From positions 85,404-149,403 of the forward strand of contig NZ_SBHN01000013.1 of the NCBI RefSeq assembly GCF_006980715.1: a stretch of 64,000 nucleotides of DNA. Reading direction: 5' to 3'. How positions within the stretch are numbered: position 1 is the stretch's first letter; the number at the start of each line of letters is the position of its first letter. Made by a program: the position numbers and the translations under genes. The notes beneath the pieces were generated by a model. That model made no database searches, had not been told where the DNA came from, and saw only the letters and a program-made list of their open reading frames with translations. The stretch comes from Telmatospirillum sp. J64-1. GTDB taxonomy: Bacteria > Pseudomonadota > Alphaproteobacteria > Rhodospirillales > Magnetospirillaceae. Positions 45,567 through 55,011 of the stretch are shown here, one piece after another.

Positions 45567-46874
45567 TCAGCCGACTTCGCCCATCCGGGAGAAGAATTCG
45601 ATCTGCCAGATCATTTCGTCCTCGGTCAGGGGATAGCTGGCGACGCCGCGGGGATGCAGGACGTCGCCCGCCGGAATATGTGCGAGGCGGGTCTGCAACT
45701 GGACCGCCAGGGTCATGCTGAGTCCGGCCTTCCAGCAGGCGGCGGTGATGCCCTTGGCGCTGTGGGTCGCCACCATGTTGGCGACCACCGCCAGCGGCAG
45801 GCCGGCGCGGACGGCCAGGGCGGCGATGACGAAATTCTTGTCCCCGGCGCCCACGGCGCGGACCACCGCCGCTTCGTCGAGCGTTCCCGCCGCGTGCATG
45901 CGCCGGGCCACCGCTTCGGGCGCGTTCACATGAAGCGAGGAATTGCCCTCTTCCTTGTCGTGGGTGGCGGCGAGACGTTCCTGTACCGCCTGGGCGACGG
46001 CGTCCAGGGTCGCGGCGTCGAAGTCCTCGCGCGTCTTCAGCACCTCGATCAGGTGGTCGGCGACGAATTGCGCCAGACGGGCGGCGGCATGGCGCGACAG
46101 GCGGGGGCGGCGCACCAGCGGGTCCTGCCATTGCTCGACCTCGCGGGACCGTTCGATCAGGTGGTCCAGCGTCTCTTCCCTGATCTGGGCCGAAGGATTG
46201 CCCAGAAGCGTCGCTACCGCTTCCCGGTCCTCGGTGGCGGCGATGGCGTCGCAGACGGCCGGGTGCACACCGCGGCGGCGCGAGATGGCGCGCAAGGCCC
46301 CCTGGATCGGGCTGCCGTTGATGATTTCCAGCAGGTCCTCGTCGGTCAGGACCGGCGAGTTCTCCAGCACCGGCCCGGCCACCGTGATCTCGGTGTCATG
46401 GGCCAGGCGGCGGATCGTCTCGGGCGGGACGTCGGCCACGTCCTTCAGGGCTTCGGCCAGGATTTCGCGGACCCTGACCAACTGGTCGCGGGCGAGCAGT
46501 TCCAGCGTCTCGTAAGCCATGCGGCGCAGACGGTCGCGCTCGTCGCTGCTCAGATGCGGGGCGAGATGGGCGATCTTCTCCGCCAGCCTGCTTCGCACGC
46601 CGCCATCGGCATCCCGCGCCAGCAGCAGATCGGCCTGATGCGGTGTCGCGTTGTTGGCGGCGATGGCGCGGCGGACTTCCGCATCCTCGTCCTCGGCCAG
46701 GAAATACAGGATTTCCGGCCGCAAATCCTGGCGCGCGGCCAGACGGCAGCGCACCTTCGGGTCGGGATGGCGGGCGAGTTCGCGCATCTGCTCGTAGGTC
46801 AGCTTGTCCTCGTCGGCCTGCTGCCCGTTCCCGGCGCCGCCCAGGCCGAACAGCCGCCGCAGCATTCGCAGCAT
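45567..46874 (-). CDS. DUF2336 domain protein (alpha-helical, HEAT-like)
   Basis: The 435-residue protein is built of helical repeats in the first 150 residues (HPDPKVRCRLAARQDLRPEILYFLAED, VRRAIAANNATPHQADLLLARD) and a DUF2336 region after. No signal or membrane helix is seen. ATG 46874 is used; it starts four bases after the GGDEF gene stop, so the two are one operon. DUF2336 proteins are nearly confined to alphaproteobacteria. Function is unknown; the pairing suggests a c-di-GMP link, by inference. Confidence 0.85.
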   Translation of the reverse strand: MLRMLRRLFGLGGAGNGQQADEDKLTYEQMRELARHPDPKVRCRLAARQDLRPEILYFLAEDEDAEVRRAIAANNATPHQADLLLARDADGGVRSRLAEKIAHLAPHLSSDERDRLRRMAYETLELLARDQLVRVREILAEALKDVADVPPETIRRLAHDTEITVAGPVLENSPVLTDEDLLEIINGSPIQGALRAISRRRGVHPAVCDAIAATEDREAVATLLGNPSAQIREETLDHLIERSREVEQWQDPLVRRPRLSRHAAARLAQFVADHLIEVLKTREDFDAATLDAVAQAVQERLAATHDKEEGNSSLHVNAPEAVARRMHAAGTLDEAAVVRAVGAGDKNFVIAALAVRAGLPLAVVANMVATHSAKGITAACWKAGLSMTLAVQLQTRLAHIPAGDVLHPRGVASYPLTEDEMIWQIEFFSRMGEVG

Positions 46875-46878
46875 GAGG

Positions 46879-48570
46879 TCAGCCCTCCGCCGCCGCCACG
46901 GCGAGACGGCAAGCGCCTTTGCCCGCGCGTTTGCCGGCATACATGGCCTCGTCGGCGCGGGCGATCAGCTGTTCCAGCGTCTCGTTCCGGCTGGGATCGT
47001 AGACGGCGATCCCCAGGGACAGCAGCAGCGGATGTTCGGCATCTCCCGAGAAGCAGGACAGACCTTCCGCCGCTTCCAGAAGGGCGTTGCCGCGCATCAC
47101 CGCCGTCTTCTCGTCGGCGCCTTCCAGCCAGATGGCGAATTCGTCGCCGCCCAGGCGGGCCACCAGATCGATCGGCCGGGTGCTGCTGACCAGCAGGTCG
47201 CGGACTGCCAGCAAGGCCTCGTCGCCGCGCTGATGGCCGTGGATGTCGTTGACCAGCTTGAAGTTGTCGAGGTCGACATAGATCAGCGCGGCGGATCTGT
47301 TGTCGCGGGACAGGCGCGAGAAGCGGCGCCCCAGTTCCTCGAAGAAGGCGCGGCGGTTGAACAGGCCGGTCAGCGAATCCGTGCGCGACAATTGCAGGAT
47401 GCGTTCGTGATTGGCGATCTGTTCGTTGGCGATGCCGATCTGGTTGGCGACCTCGTCGATCAGCAGGCGCTCGTCATCGGTCCAGTCCAGGCGGTCGCTG
47501 TCGCGCCACAGCACCACCGCCCCGTTGACGTTGCGGCGGTAGCGGCTGACCGCCGCCAGCACCAGGCAACCCAGCAGGCGCCCCTCGTAATGGTCGCGGG
47601 CGCGCAGATGGGGCAGGATGGCCGAGGCATCAGCGGTTTCGCCCCAGCAGGCCGCCAGTTTCAGGTCGCCTTTCTCTCCGCTGCGATAGATGGCGCAGCC
47701 ATTGGCGCCCAGGGCGCGGGCCGTGGCCTGGGCGGCGGCTGCGAGCATGTCGGCGGGGTCCACCACGTCGCGGATGGTGCGCACGATATGGGTGATCAGG
47801 CGTTCGCGGTTGTTGGCCCGCGCCAGGGCGGCGTCGCGGGCGCGTTCCAACGTCACGTCGCGGCAGACCCCCCGCGCCCCGCGCCATTCCCCGGCCGCGC
47901 TGGTCAGCGGCGCGGCGGCGGCGATCAGGCAGGCCTGACGGCCGTCGATGTCGCGCATCCAGATTTCCGCTTCTTCCACCGAAACGGTGGTCAGGAAGGG
48001 AGAGGGGCCGGGGGTGCCGGGCAGGTCAATGACGAAGTCCGACGGGGAGCGTCCGATCATCTCCTCCGGGCGATAGCCCAGGGCACCGCGCGAGGAGACG
48101 AAGACGAAGCGGCCGTCCGGCCCGATTTCCCAGGCGAAATCGCTGGAGACCTCGACCAAGTCCTTGTAGCGTTGGCGGGATTCCACCAGGGCGGTGCAGA
48201 GGTTGCGTTCGAGGGTGGAATCCCGCGCCAGGACCAGCAGCCCTTCCATGTCGGGCGTTCCATCCTCCGGCGCCCGCGCCGCGACCGGCAGCAGGGTCAG
48301 CTCGTAATGGCGCAGGCCCTCGGGACCGGCGGCCGAGACGGGCTCCGTCCCGGAGCGGCGGGCGGCCAGGGCATAGGAAATGGCGACGGAAAGATCAGGA
48401 TTGCCCCCGGCCTCGTACAGCCGGGCCAGTTCCTCGGCGGCGGCATTGGCCCATTGCACCCGGCCGGGGGAGGTCACCAGGAAGGCGGGGGCGGTCAGGG
48501 CCGCCAATCCCTGCAGACTGACGCCTAGATCGACTTCCTTCTGCGGCATGTCTCCGACCAGACCGTCCAT
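46879..48570 (-). CDS. PAS-PAS-GAF-GGDEF diguanylate cyclase
   Basis: The 563-residue soluble protein has a degenerate N-terminal PAS (about 20-115), a second PAS (125-250, SSDFAWEIGPDGRFVFVSS), a GAF (265-390) and a C-terminal GGDEF domain (400-555). The catalytic motif is intact (GGDEF), and RPID five residues before it is an inhibitory c-di-GMP site, so the enzyme should be active and product-limited. There is no EAL domain. It probably makes c-di-GMP in response to a small ligand or redox cue. It is followed by the DUF2336 gene. Confidence 0.92.
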   Translation of the reverse strand: MDGLVGDMPQKEVDLGVSLQGLAALTAPAFLVTSPGRVQWANAAAEELARLYEAGGNPDLSVAISYALAARRSGTEPVSAAGPEGLRHYELTLLPVAARAPEDGTPDMEGLLVLARDSTLERNLCTALVESRQRYKDLVEVSSDFAWEIGPDGRFVFVSSRGALGYRPEEMIGRSPSDFVIDLPGTPGPSPFLTTVSVEEAEIWMRDIDGRQACLIAAAAPLTSAAGEWRGARGVCRDVTLERARDAALARANNRERLITHIVRTIRDVVDPADMLAAAAQATARALGANGCAIYRSGEKGDLKLAACWGETADASAILPHLRARDHYEGRLLGCLVLAAVSRYRRNVNGAVVLWRDSDRLDWTDDERLLIDEVANQIGIANEQIANHERILQLSRTDSLTGLFNRRAFFEELGRRFSRLSRDNRSAALIYVDLDNFKLVNDIHGHQRGDEALLAVRDLLVSSTRPIDLVARLGGDEFAIWLEGADEKTAVMRGNALLEAAEGLSCFSGDAEHPLLLSLGIAVYDPSRNETLEQLIARADEAMYAGKRAGKGACRLAVAAAEG

Positions 48571-48685
48571 AAGTCTTATCCTCTTTCACCCAAGGGCTAT
48601 CATGGCCCTCCGGCGCTTTTCCCGCAACTGCGGCAACACGTTCGGACTCTTGCCTTGCGGCAGGGGAGGCCGTACCTATTGATCT

Positions 48686-49405
48686 ATGACCATAGCCATT
48701 GAAAAGACGGGCGGGGCCATGCGCCGCCTGGACGAGTTGGATGTGTGGGTTTTCGACCTGGACAACACGCTCTATCCGTCCAGTTGCAGCCTCTTTCCGC
48801 AGATCGACCTGCGCATGCGCCAGTTCATTGCCGAACGGCTCGGCCTGTCCCTGGAAGAGGCCTTCGTTCTGCAGAAGCGCTATTACCGGGAATTCGGGAC
48901 GACCTTGCGCGGGCTGATGCTCAATCACGGGCTGGAGCCCGACGCGTTCCTGGCCTTCGTCCACGATATCGATTGCTCGGTGCTGGAGCCCTGCCAGCGC
49001 CTGGACGGGATGCTGGAGCAACTGGGCGGGCGCAAGATCGTCTTCACCAACGGGTCCGAACGCCATGCCCTCAACGTGATGGAACGCTTGGGCATCGAGC
49101 GTCATTTCGAAGCCATCTTCGACATCGCGGCGGCCGAGTTCATCCCCAAGCCCCAGCCCGAGACCTACCGCAAGATGGTCCAGCGCCACGGCTTCGACCC
49201 GCGCGCCTCGGCGATGTTCGAGGATCTTCATCGCAACCTGTTGCCCGCCCATGCCATCGGCATGACCACGGTGTGGATCAAGGGCGAGGACCATCCGGAT
49301 TTTCCCGTCGTGCCCGAAGACGACATCAGCCATGTCCACCATGTCACCGACGATCTGGCGGGCTGGCTGGAACAGGTGGTGCACGCACAGGCCGGAAAAG
49401 TGTGA
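48686..49405 (+). CDS. HAD family pyrimidine 5'-nucleotidase
   Basis: The 239-residue haloacid dehalogenase-type phosphatase has DLDNTLYP (motif I nucleophile), IVFTNGS (motif II), KPQPETY (motif III Lys) and FEDLHRNL (motif IV). This pattern fits the pyrimidine 5'-nucleotidase subfamily. ATG 48686 is used, but its ribosome site is far; ATG 48719 (MRRLDEL) is a good alternative. It is divergent from the GGDEF gene and upstream of dapD. Confidence 0.9.
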   Translation: MTIAIEKTGGAMRRLDELDVWVFDLDNTLYPSSCSLFPQIDLRMRQFIAERLGLSLEEAFVLQKRYYREFGTTLRGLMLNHGLEPDAFLAFVHDIDCSVLEPCQRLDGMLEQLGGRKIVFTNGSERHALNVMERLGIERHFEAIFDIAAAEFIPKPQPETYRKMVQRHGFDPRASAMFEDLHRNLLPAHAIGMTTVWIKGEDHPDFPVVPEDDISHVHHVTDDLAGWLEQVVHAQAGKV

Positions 49406-49488
49406 CGTTTGTTGACAGCCGCCGTGCGGCAGGTATGTTTCCGGCGGACCCTGGACCGCTTTCAAAGTAAAAAGGAAGGACCCGCCGG

Positions 49489-50331
49489 ATGAGCCTGTCC
49501 TCGCTCAAGACCACCATCGAAACCGCCTGGGAACAGCGCGACGGCATCAACACCCAGACCACCGGCGAAGTGCGCGACGCCGTCGAGGCCGCGCTGGACG
49601 CCCTGGACAAGGGCGAGGCCCGCGTCGCCGAGAAGGTGGACGGCGCCTGGCAGGTGAATCAGTGGCTGAAGAAGGCCGTGCTGCTGTCCTTCCGCCTCAA
49701 CGACATGACCACCATCGCGGGCGGCCCCGGCGGCGCCAATTGGTGGGACAAGGTGCCCAGCAAGTTCGAGGGCTGGAACGAAGAGCGTTTCCGTCAGGCC
49801 GGTTTCCGTGCCGTGCCCGGCGCCATCGTCCGCCGCTCGGCCTATATCGCCCCTGGCGTGGTGCTGATGCCCAGCTTCGTCAACCTGGGTGCCCGCGTCG
49901 ATAGCGGCACCATGGTCGATACCTGGGCTACCGTCGGCTCCTGCGCCCAGATCGGCAAGAACGTCCATATCTCGGGCGGCGCCGGTATCGGCGGCGTGCT
50001 GGAGCCCCTGCAGGCCGGTCCGGTGATCATCGAGGATGATTGCTTCATCGGCGCCCGCGCCGAAGTGGCCGAGGGCGTGATCGTCGAACAGGGCGCGGTG
50101 CTGTCCATGGGCGTCTATATCGGCGCCTCGACCAAGATCATCGACCGGGCCACCGGCGAGGTCTTCGTCGGTCGCGTTCCCGCCTATTCGGTGGTCGTTC
50201 CGGGCACCCTGCCGGGCAAGAACCTGCCCGACGGCACCCCCGGCCCGGGCCTCTATTGCGCCGTGATCGTCAAGCGCGTGGACGAGAAGACCCGTTCCAA
50301 GGTCTCGATCAACGAATTGCTGCGCGACTGA
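49489..50331 (+). CDS. dapD: tetrahydrodipicolinate N-succinyltransferase
   Basis: DapD succinylates tetrahydrodipicolinate in lysine and meso-diaminopimelate synthesis. The 280-residue protein has a left-handed beta-helix of hexapeptide repeats ([22 protein letters not shown]) and the conserved [13 protein letters not shown] strong AAGGAAGGA site precedes the ATG. dapE begins two bases after its stop. Confidence 0.97.
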   Translation: MSLSSLKTTIETAWEQRDGINTQTTGEVRDAVEAALDALDKGEARVAEKVDGAWQVNQWLKKAVLLSFRLNDMTTIAGGPGGANWWDKVPSKFEGWNEERFRQAGFRAVPGAIVRRSAYIAPGVVLMPSFVNLGARVDSGTMVDTWATVGSCAQIGKNVHISGGAGIGGVLEPLQAGPVIIEDDCFIGARAEVAEGVIVEQGAVLSMGVYIGASTKIIDRATGEVFVGRVPAYSVVVPGTLPGKNLPDGTPGPGLYCAVIVKRVDEKTRSKVSINELLRD

Positions 50332-50333
50332 CC

Positions 50334-51482
50334 ATGACGCTGACCCTGACCGATCCGCTGGACCTGGCACGGGCGCTGATCCGCTGCCCCAGCGTGACGC
50401 CCGAGGACGGCGGCGCGCTCGACGTCCTCGAAGCGTCTCTGACGCGGCTGGGCTTTACCTGTCATCGCCTGGACTTCTCGCAGGAGGGGACGCCGGACGT
50501 GCGCAACCTCTATGCGCGTCTGGGCGAGGACGGGCCGAATTTCTGCTTCGCCGGCCATACCGACGTGGTGCCGGTGGGGCAGGGCTGGACCACCGACCCC
50601 TTCGCGGGCGAGGTGATCGACGGCCATCTCTACGGACGGGGCGCCGCCGATATGAAGGGGGCCATCGCCGCCTTCGTCGCCGCACTGGCCCGTCATCTGG
50701 AAACCGGACGCCCCATCGGCTCGGTCAGCCTGCTGATCACCGGCGACGAGGAAGGCCCGGCCATCAACGGCACCAAGAAGATGCTGCAATGGCTGGAGGA
50801 GCGGGGCGAGCGCATCGATCTCTGCGTGGTGGGCGAGCCGACCAATCCCCGCCGCCTCGGCGAGATGATGAAGATCGGCCGGCGCGGCAGCCTGAACGGC
50901 CGCCTGACCGTCTATGGCAGCCAGGGCCATGTCGCCTATCCGCATCTGGCCGACAATCCCATTCCGCGCCTGATCGCCATGCTGACGGCCCTGACGGCCG
51001 AACCGCTGGACCAGGGCACGGCGCATTTCCAGCCCTCGACCCTGACGCTGACCACGGTGGATGTGGGCAATCCCGCCACCAATGTCATTCCGGCGCAGGC
51101 CCATGCGGGCTTCAACATCCGCTTCAACGACCTGCATAGCGGCGCCAGCCTGGAAGACTGGCTGCGCCAGAAGCTGGAAACGGTGGGCGGCGATTACGAG
51201 CTGAAGGTCTCCGTCTCCGGCGAGGCCTTCCTGACCCCGCCGGGTCCCTTGAGCGACGCCGTCGCACGCGCCGTCCAGGCGGTGCTGGGCGTCTCGCCCG
51301 AGCCCTCGACCTCGGGCGGCACCTCGGATGCCCGCTTCATCAAGGATTACTGCCCCGTCGTCGAATTCGGCCTGGTGGGCCAGACCATGCACAAGGCGGA
51401 CGAGCGGGTGGCCGTGGCGGACCTGGAAGCGCTGGCGGAAATCTACCGTCTGGTGCTGGCCGACGTGCTGCCTACGCTATGA
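50334..51482 (+). CDS. dapE: succinyl-diaminopimelate desuccinylase
   Basis: DapE is the dizinc hydrolase releasing LL-diaminopimelate. The 382-residue M20 peptidase-family protein has [11 protein letters not shown] and GRGAADMKG (metal His/Asp), [11 protein letters not shown] (catalytic Glu) and a late His in GQTMHKADE. It overlaps the following Yip1 gene by four bases (ATGA). Confidence 0.97.
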   Translation: MTLTLTDPLDLARALIRCPSVTPEDGGALDVLEASLTRLGFTCHRLDFSQEGTPDVRNLYARLGEDGPNFCFAGHTDVVPVGQGWTTDPFAGEVIDGHLYGRGAADMKGAIAAFVAALARHLETGRPIGSVSLLITGDEEGPAINGTKKMLQWLEERGERIDLCVVGEPTNPRRLGEMMKIGRRGSLNGRLTVYGSQGHVAYPHLADNPIPRLIAMLTALTAEPLDQGTAHFQPSTLTLTTVDVGNPATNVIPAQAHAGFNIRFNDLHSGASLEDWLRQKLETVGGDYELKVSVSGEAFLTPPGPLSDAVARAVQAVLGVSPEPSTSGGTSDARFIKDYCPVVEFGLVGQTMHKADERVAVADLEALAEIYRLVLADVLPTL

Positions 51483-52036
51483 CGTCGCGGGAGATCATCG
51501 CCTATCTCTATGCCGCTTGGCGCATCGTCAAGCTCGACCGCGAGGCCATTGGGCGATTCGATCCCACCCCGGAAGGCGCCTGGAAGTCCTTCACCGCCGC
51601 CTTCCTGGTTGCTCCCGTCTACCTGCTGCTGGTGCTGTCGGACATCTTCACGGCCGAGCAGCCGCTGCGCCTCTTCCTGCTGCAGGTGATCGCCTATGTG
51701 ATCAGCTGGGTCGCCTTCCCGCTGCTGATGGTATCGCTGACCCGGCTGCTGGGGCGCGAGGCGGAATTTTGCCGCTGGCTGTCGACCTATAACTGGTTCC
51801 AGATTCCCCAGATCATGATCATGCTGCCGGTGGCCCTGCTCGCCCTGGCCGCCGGTCCGATCGCGCCGCTCTTCCTGCTCAGCCTGATGGTGATGACGGC
51901 GGTGCTGATGTACCACTGGTTCATCGCCCATCATGCCCTGAAGCTGGACGGGCTGGCGGCGGCGGCAGTGGTGACGATCAATTTCCTGCTCGACCTGCTG
52001 ATCCGCGGCACCATGCTGGGCCTCGCCAGCGCCTGA
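51479..52036 (+). CDS. Yip1 family inner-membrane protein
   Basis: The 185-residue protein has about five transmembrane helices (around residues 40-58, 63-85, 110-130, 132-150 and 160-182). It fits the bacterial YIP1 domain family, with an N-terminal [20 protein letters not shown] segment. It is coupled to dapE by an ATGA overlap. The role of bacterial Yip1 proteins is not established. Confidence 0.83.
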   Translation: MTSREIIAYLYAAWRIVKLDREAIGRFDPTPEGAWKSFTAAFLVAPVYLLLVLSDIFTAEQPLRLFLLQVIAYVISWVAFPLLMVSLTRLLGREAEFCRWLSTYNWFQIPQIMIMLPVALLALAAGPIAPLFLLSLMVMTAVLMYHWFIAHHALKLDGLAAAAVVTINFLLDLLIRGTMLGLASA

Positions 52037-52069
52037 GGGCCGCTCGCACGCTTCTCTCTTCGCTGTCCC

Positions 52070-52150
52070 ATCCCTCCCGCGCAAGCGGGAGTCCATGCCG
52101 ATGCCGGAGACCCTGCGGACCCATGGATGCCCGCTTTCGCGGGCATGACG
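52070..52150. repeat. REP family 1 copy (first of a tandem pair)
   Basis: It runs from CTCCCGCGCAAGCGGGAG to CGCGGGCATGACG. The spacer CCATGCCGATGCCGGAG is shared with the next copy 160 bases away, so one is probably a recent duplicate. Confidence 0.85.
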
Positions 52151-52231
52151 GATTATATTGAAGAAGGGCTGAGGTGCCGGGCGGGATGCCAGAGCGGGGC
52201 CCGGCGCCTTCCCTGTCCAGTTGATCTTCTT

Positions 52232-52314
52232 CGTCACTCCCGCGCAAGCGGGAGTCCATGCCGATGCCGGAGTACTCTGCAGGCCCATGGATGCCCGCTT
52301 TCGCGGGCATGACG
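52232..52314. repeat. REP family 1 copy (second of a tandem pair)
   Basis: CGTCACTCCCGCGCAAGCGG to CGCGGGCATGACG. It is near-identical to the copy at 52070. The 343 bp between the Yip1 gene and mltA (52037-52379) hold only these two copies, an unremarkable spacer and a terminator. Confidence 0.85.
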
Positions 52315-52345
52315 GATCATATTGGGGAAAGGGCTGAGGCCCTGG

Positions 52346-52379
52346 AAAGGATGCAGGGCCTCAGCCCTGCATCCTTTTT
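52346..52379. terminator. terminator between Yip1 gene and mltA
   Basis: A perfect 14-base stem pairs AAAGGATGCAGGGC with GCCCTGCATCCTTT around CTCA, followed by T's on the plus strand and A's on the other side. It can serve both convergent genes. The stem resembles those near 20.8 and 30.3 kb. Confidence 0.75.
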
Positions 52380-53591
52380 CTATTCCGCCGCGACCTGGGC
52401 GGTGCGGTGCTTCGGCAGCAGCAGCCAATATCCCCCGCGGCTGCGCATCCGTCCGGCATCGTCCAGGGCGGCTTCGCCGGTGCCCCAGAAGAAGTCGCCG
52501 CGCACGGGGCCCTTGATGGCGCTGCCGGTATCCTGGGCGATCATCAGGCGCTGCAGGCGCGGGCCGTTGCGGGGATGTTCGGTGTCCAGCCACAAAGGGG
52601 TGCCCAGCGGCACGAAATCCGGGTCCACGGCCATGCTGCGCATGGCGGTGAGCGCCACGCCCTGCGAGCCGATGGGGCCGTCGCCGTCGATCCTGCGGAA
52701 GAAGATGTAACGCGGATTCTCGTTCATCAGCTCCGTCGCCTTGTCCGGATTGGCGCGCAGCCATGCACGGATGTGCTGCATGCTCGATTGCCCCGGCGGC
52801 AGGAGATTGCGGTCCAGCATCACCCGGCCGATGCCGACGAAGCCATGGCCGTTATTGCCGGCATAGCCCAGGCGCAGGGTCTTGCCGTCGGGCAGCACGA
52901 CGCGGCCCGAGCCCTGGATATGCAGGATGAAGCTATCGACCGGATCGTCCACCCACAGGATCGGCTGGGCCTTGCCCTTGATGGCGCCGGCCTCGATCTG
53001 GGCGCGGTCGGGATAGGGCTGGAAGCGTCCCGAGTCGACCCGCCCGACCAGGCGCCGTCCGGCCAAGGCGGGGTCGAAAGCGCCCAGATCGGCCTGGACC
53101 AGATCTTCCGGCAGGCCCCAGATGGGCCAGCGATGGCGGGAATCGGGGGCCAGCGCGCCGCGCAGCTCTGCTTCGTAATAGCCGGTGAATAACCCTTCCG
53201 GGTTGCCGTTATTGGCGGCGCGGTAAGGCTGGAACCAGGTTTCAAAATAGCTGCGCACGGCGGCGTGGTCGTTGGGCGGCAGACGCTGGGCGGCGGCGCA
53301 GGGGCCATGCCAGTCGGCGATCACGCCGCCCAGGCCGTTGCGGCCCACGGGACGGGTTTCGGGCTGTGTCAGCAGCCGGGCGCAGGATTTCAGCAGGGCC
53401 GGCAGGACCTCCGCGGCGCTGTCGGCGCGCCAGCCCGGCAGGTCGTCGTAGCTGGCGGCCGTCAGGGTCAGCCGCCGCTCGGGCGCGGCGGGCGTTTCGG
53501 CGGGGGACTTGTCGGCGGCTTGGTCGACCACGGGGGCGCAAGCCCCCAGGGCGAGGAGGCCCAGCAGGGCCCCGGTCAGGACGGAACGCAA
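52380..53591 (-). CDS. mltA: membrane-bound lytic transglycosylase A
   Basis: MltA cleaves peptidoglycan glycan strands, leaving 1,6-anhydroMurNAc ends. The 403-residue lipoprotein has lipobox LALGAC (Cys18), the MltA domain with FTGYYEAELRGA and a C-terminal 3D domain with AQDTGSAIKGPVRGDFFWG holding the catalytic Asp. The start is a TTG at 53591, needed for the signal peptide. It follows the Tim44 gene by 15 bases. Its products feed the AmgK/MurU recycling route encoded at 9.9-11.6 kb. Confidence 0.94.
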   Translation of the reverse strand: MRSVLTGALLGLLALGACAPVVDQAADKSPAETPAAPERRLTLTAASYDDLPGWRADSAAEVLPALLKSCARLLTQPETRPVGRNGLGGVIADWHGPCAAAQRLPPNDHAAVRSYFETWFQPYRAANNGNPEGLFTGYYEAELRGALAPDSRHRWPIWGLPEDLVQADLGAFDPALAGRRLVGRVDSGRFQPYPDRAQIEAGAIKGKAQPILWVDDPVDSFILHIQGSGRVVLPDGKTLRLGYAGNNGHGFVGIGRVMLDRNLLPPGQSSMQHIRAWLRANPDKATELMNENPRYIFFRRIDGDGPIGSQGVALTAMRSMAVDPDFVPLGTPLWLDTEHPRNGPRLQRLMIAQDTGSAIKGPVRGDFFWGTGEAALDDAGRMRSRGGYWLLLPKHRTAQVAAE

Positions 53592-53606
53592 ATCAGTCGA
53601 GCTCCG

Positions 53607-54284
53607 TCAGACTTCTTCGTCAACCGCGGTGGTTTCGACCAGGAACCAGGCCGGATCGGGCGAGGTGGTGTCGCGGGCGAAGGTCCAGACGTCGTCGACC
53701 TTGCTCACCTGATTGGGATCGCCCTCGACGACATGGCCTTCGGCATCGCGGATCACGCTGACCTGCTCGCTGGTATAGTGGACGGTCACGAAGGCGTTAT
53801 TGCCCTCCATGCGCGCCCCTTCGATGGCCGTCTTGCGGATGCCCACCAGTTCGAATTCCATGGTTTCACCGGCCCGCTCGCGGGCATCGATGCCGTTCAT
53901 GAAATTGCCGTAGACCTCGTCGCTGAGCAGCGGCCGCAACGTCTGGGCATCGCCCCGTGCATAGGCGGTGACGATCATCTCGAAGGCCTGGCGGGCGCCC
54001 ATGAGGAAGTCATCGGGCGAGAAGGCGGGATCGGCCAGCTTGATCTGGGTCAGCCCAGCCTCCACCGGCGTGCCGCGATAGGCCTCGGGGATCATGTCTC
54101 CCTTGCGGTTCGGCAGGTCGACCACGTTATCCCCGCGCTTATCGACGCGGCGGGAATAGGGGTTTTCCTGTGGCGGCCGCTCGTTGCCGGTCCGCCGACC
54201 AAGAACGCTCCTCAGCCGCAATACCAGGAAGGCAGCGACCATTGCGAAAAAAATAATGTCAATGAACTGAAAGCTTCCGTTCAT
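53607..54284 (-). CDS. Tim44 domain protein
   Basis: The 225-residue protein has an N-terminal membrane anchor (residues 5-23, IDIIFFAMVAAFLVLRL), a charged linker and a C-terminal Tim44 domain (90-220, AFEMIVTAYARGDAQTLRPLLSDEVY). It is the bacterial relative of the mitochondrial import subunit and in alphaproteobacteria is usually found opposite secB, as here. ATG 54284 is chosen because it begins just before the anchor. Its role in envelope protein traffic is inferred. Confidence 0.9.
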   Translation of the reverse strand: MNGSFQFIDIIFFAMVAAFLVLRLRSVLGRRTGNERPPQENPYSRRVDKRGDNVVDLPNRKGDMIPEAYRGTPVEAGLTQIKLADPAFSPDDFLMGARQAFEMIVTAYARGDAQTLRPLLSDEVYGNFMNGIDARERAGETMEFELVGIRKTAIEGARMEGNNAFVTVHYTSEQVSVIRDAEGHVVEGDPNQVSKVDDVWTFARDTTSPDPAWFLVETTAVDEEV

Positions 54285-54423
54285 GGTCCCTACATCCAGG
54301 GGTGCCGACAATGGACCGGGCGAGCGTCCTCAGATAGTCTCCGCCACAAAAAGGCTCGGATCAAGGTAAACCGAACCCGGAAAGATGTTCAGTACATAAG
54401 CTGTAGGGTGTAGAAGAGCAAGC

Positions 54424-54945
54424 ATGCCTTGGATAATTCTGGCGGTTATCATCGCCGTCCCCGTGTTGGAAATCGCCTTTTTCATCCGTATTGCGGAGGA
54501 AATCGGCATACTAACTGCCGTAGTGGCTGTGATCGGTGCCGGTTTGGCGGGGCTGGTGGTGCTACGCTACCAAGGCTTTGCGACCATAGGGCGGCTGCGC
54601 GCCTCGCTGGAGCGGGGGGAAACGCCGGTGGCGCCCATGTTCGACGGGTTGTGCCTGGTGATCGCGGGGGCTTTCCTGCTGCTTCCCGGATTTCTGACCG
54701 ACATCGTGGGCCTCCTCCTCCTCCTGCCCCCCGTGAGAGGGGTTCTCAGGGGCTGGGCGGGGCGCCACCTCAGCGTCGTGGCAACGATGACAGGCGCCCG
54801 CCCGCATCCGTCCGGACGGCAGCCGCCGGGGGGACCCGTGGTGATCGATGCCGATTATACCGAAGTGCGGCCGCAAGACTCCGAGCGGCGGGACGCGCAA
54901 GACCGCCTGCCGCCGGGAAAAGACGGTGACGAACGGGACAAGTAG
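54424..54945 (+). CDS. fxsA: FxsA family membrane protein
   Basis: The 173-residue protein has about three or four transmembrane segments in the first 115 residues (PWIILAVIIAVPVLEIAFF, ILTAVVAVIGAGLAG, LVIAGAFLLLPGFLTDIVG) and a charged tail. This is the FxsA family, named for relieving phage exclusion by F. It lies 66 bases before secB and opposite tim44. Confidence 0.9.
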   Translation: MPWIILAVIIAVPVLEIAFFIRIAEEIGILTAVVAVIGAGLAGLVVLRYQGFATIGRLRASLERGETPVAPMFDGLCLVIAGAFLLLPGFLTDIVGLLLLLPPVRGVLRGWAGRHLSVVATMTGARPHPSGRQPPGGPVVIDADYTEVRPQDSERRDAQDRLPPGKDGDERDK

Positions 54946-55011
54946 CTGCGTGCGGTTGTGCCTCGTTTCAAACCATGCTAGCCGTGTGGACGCTTTATCC
55001 TGGAGAAGGTC

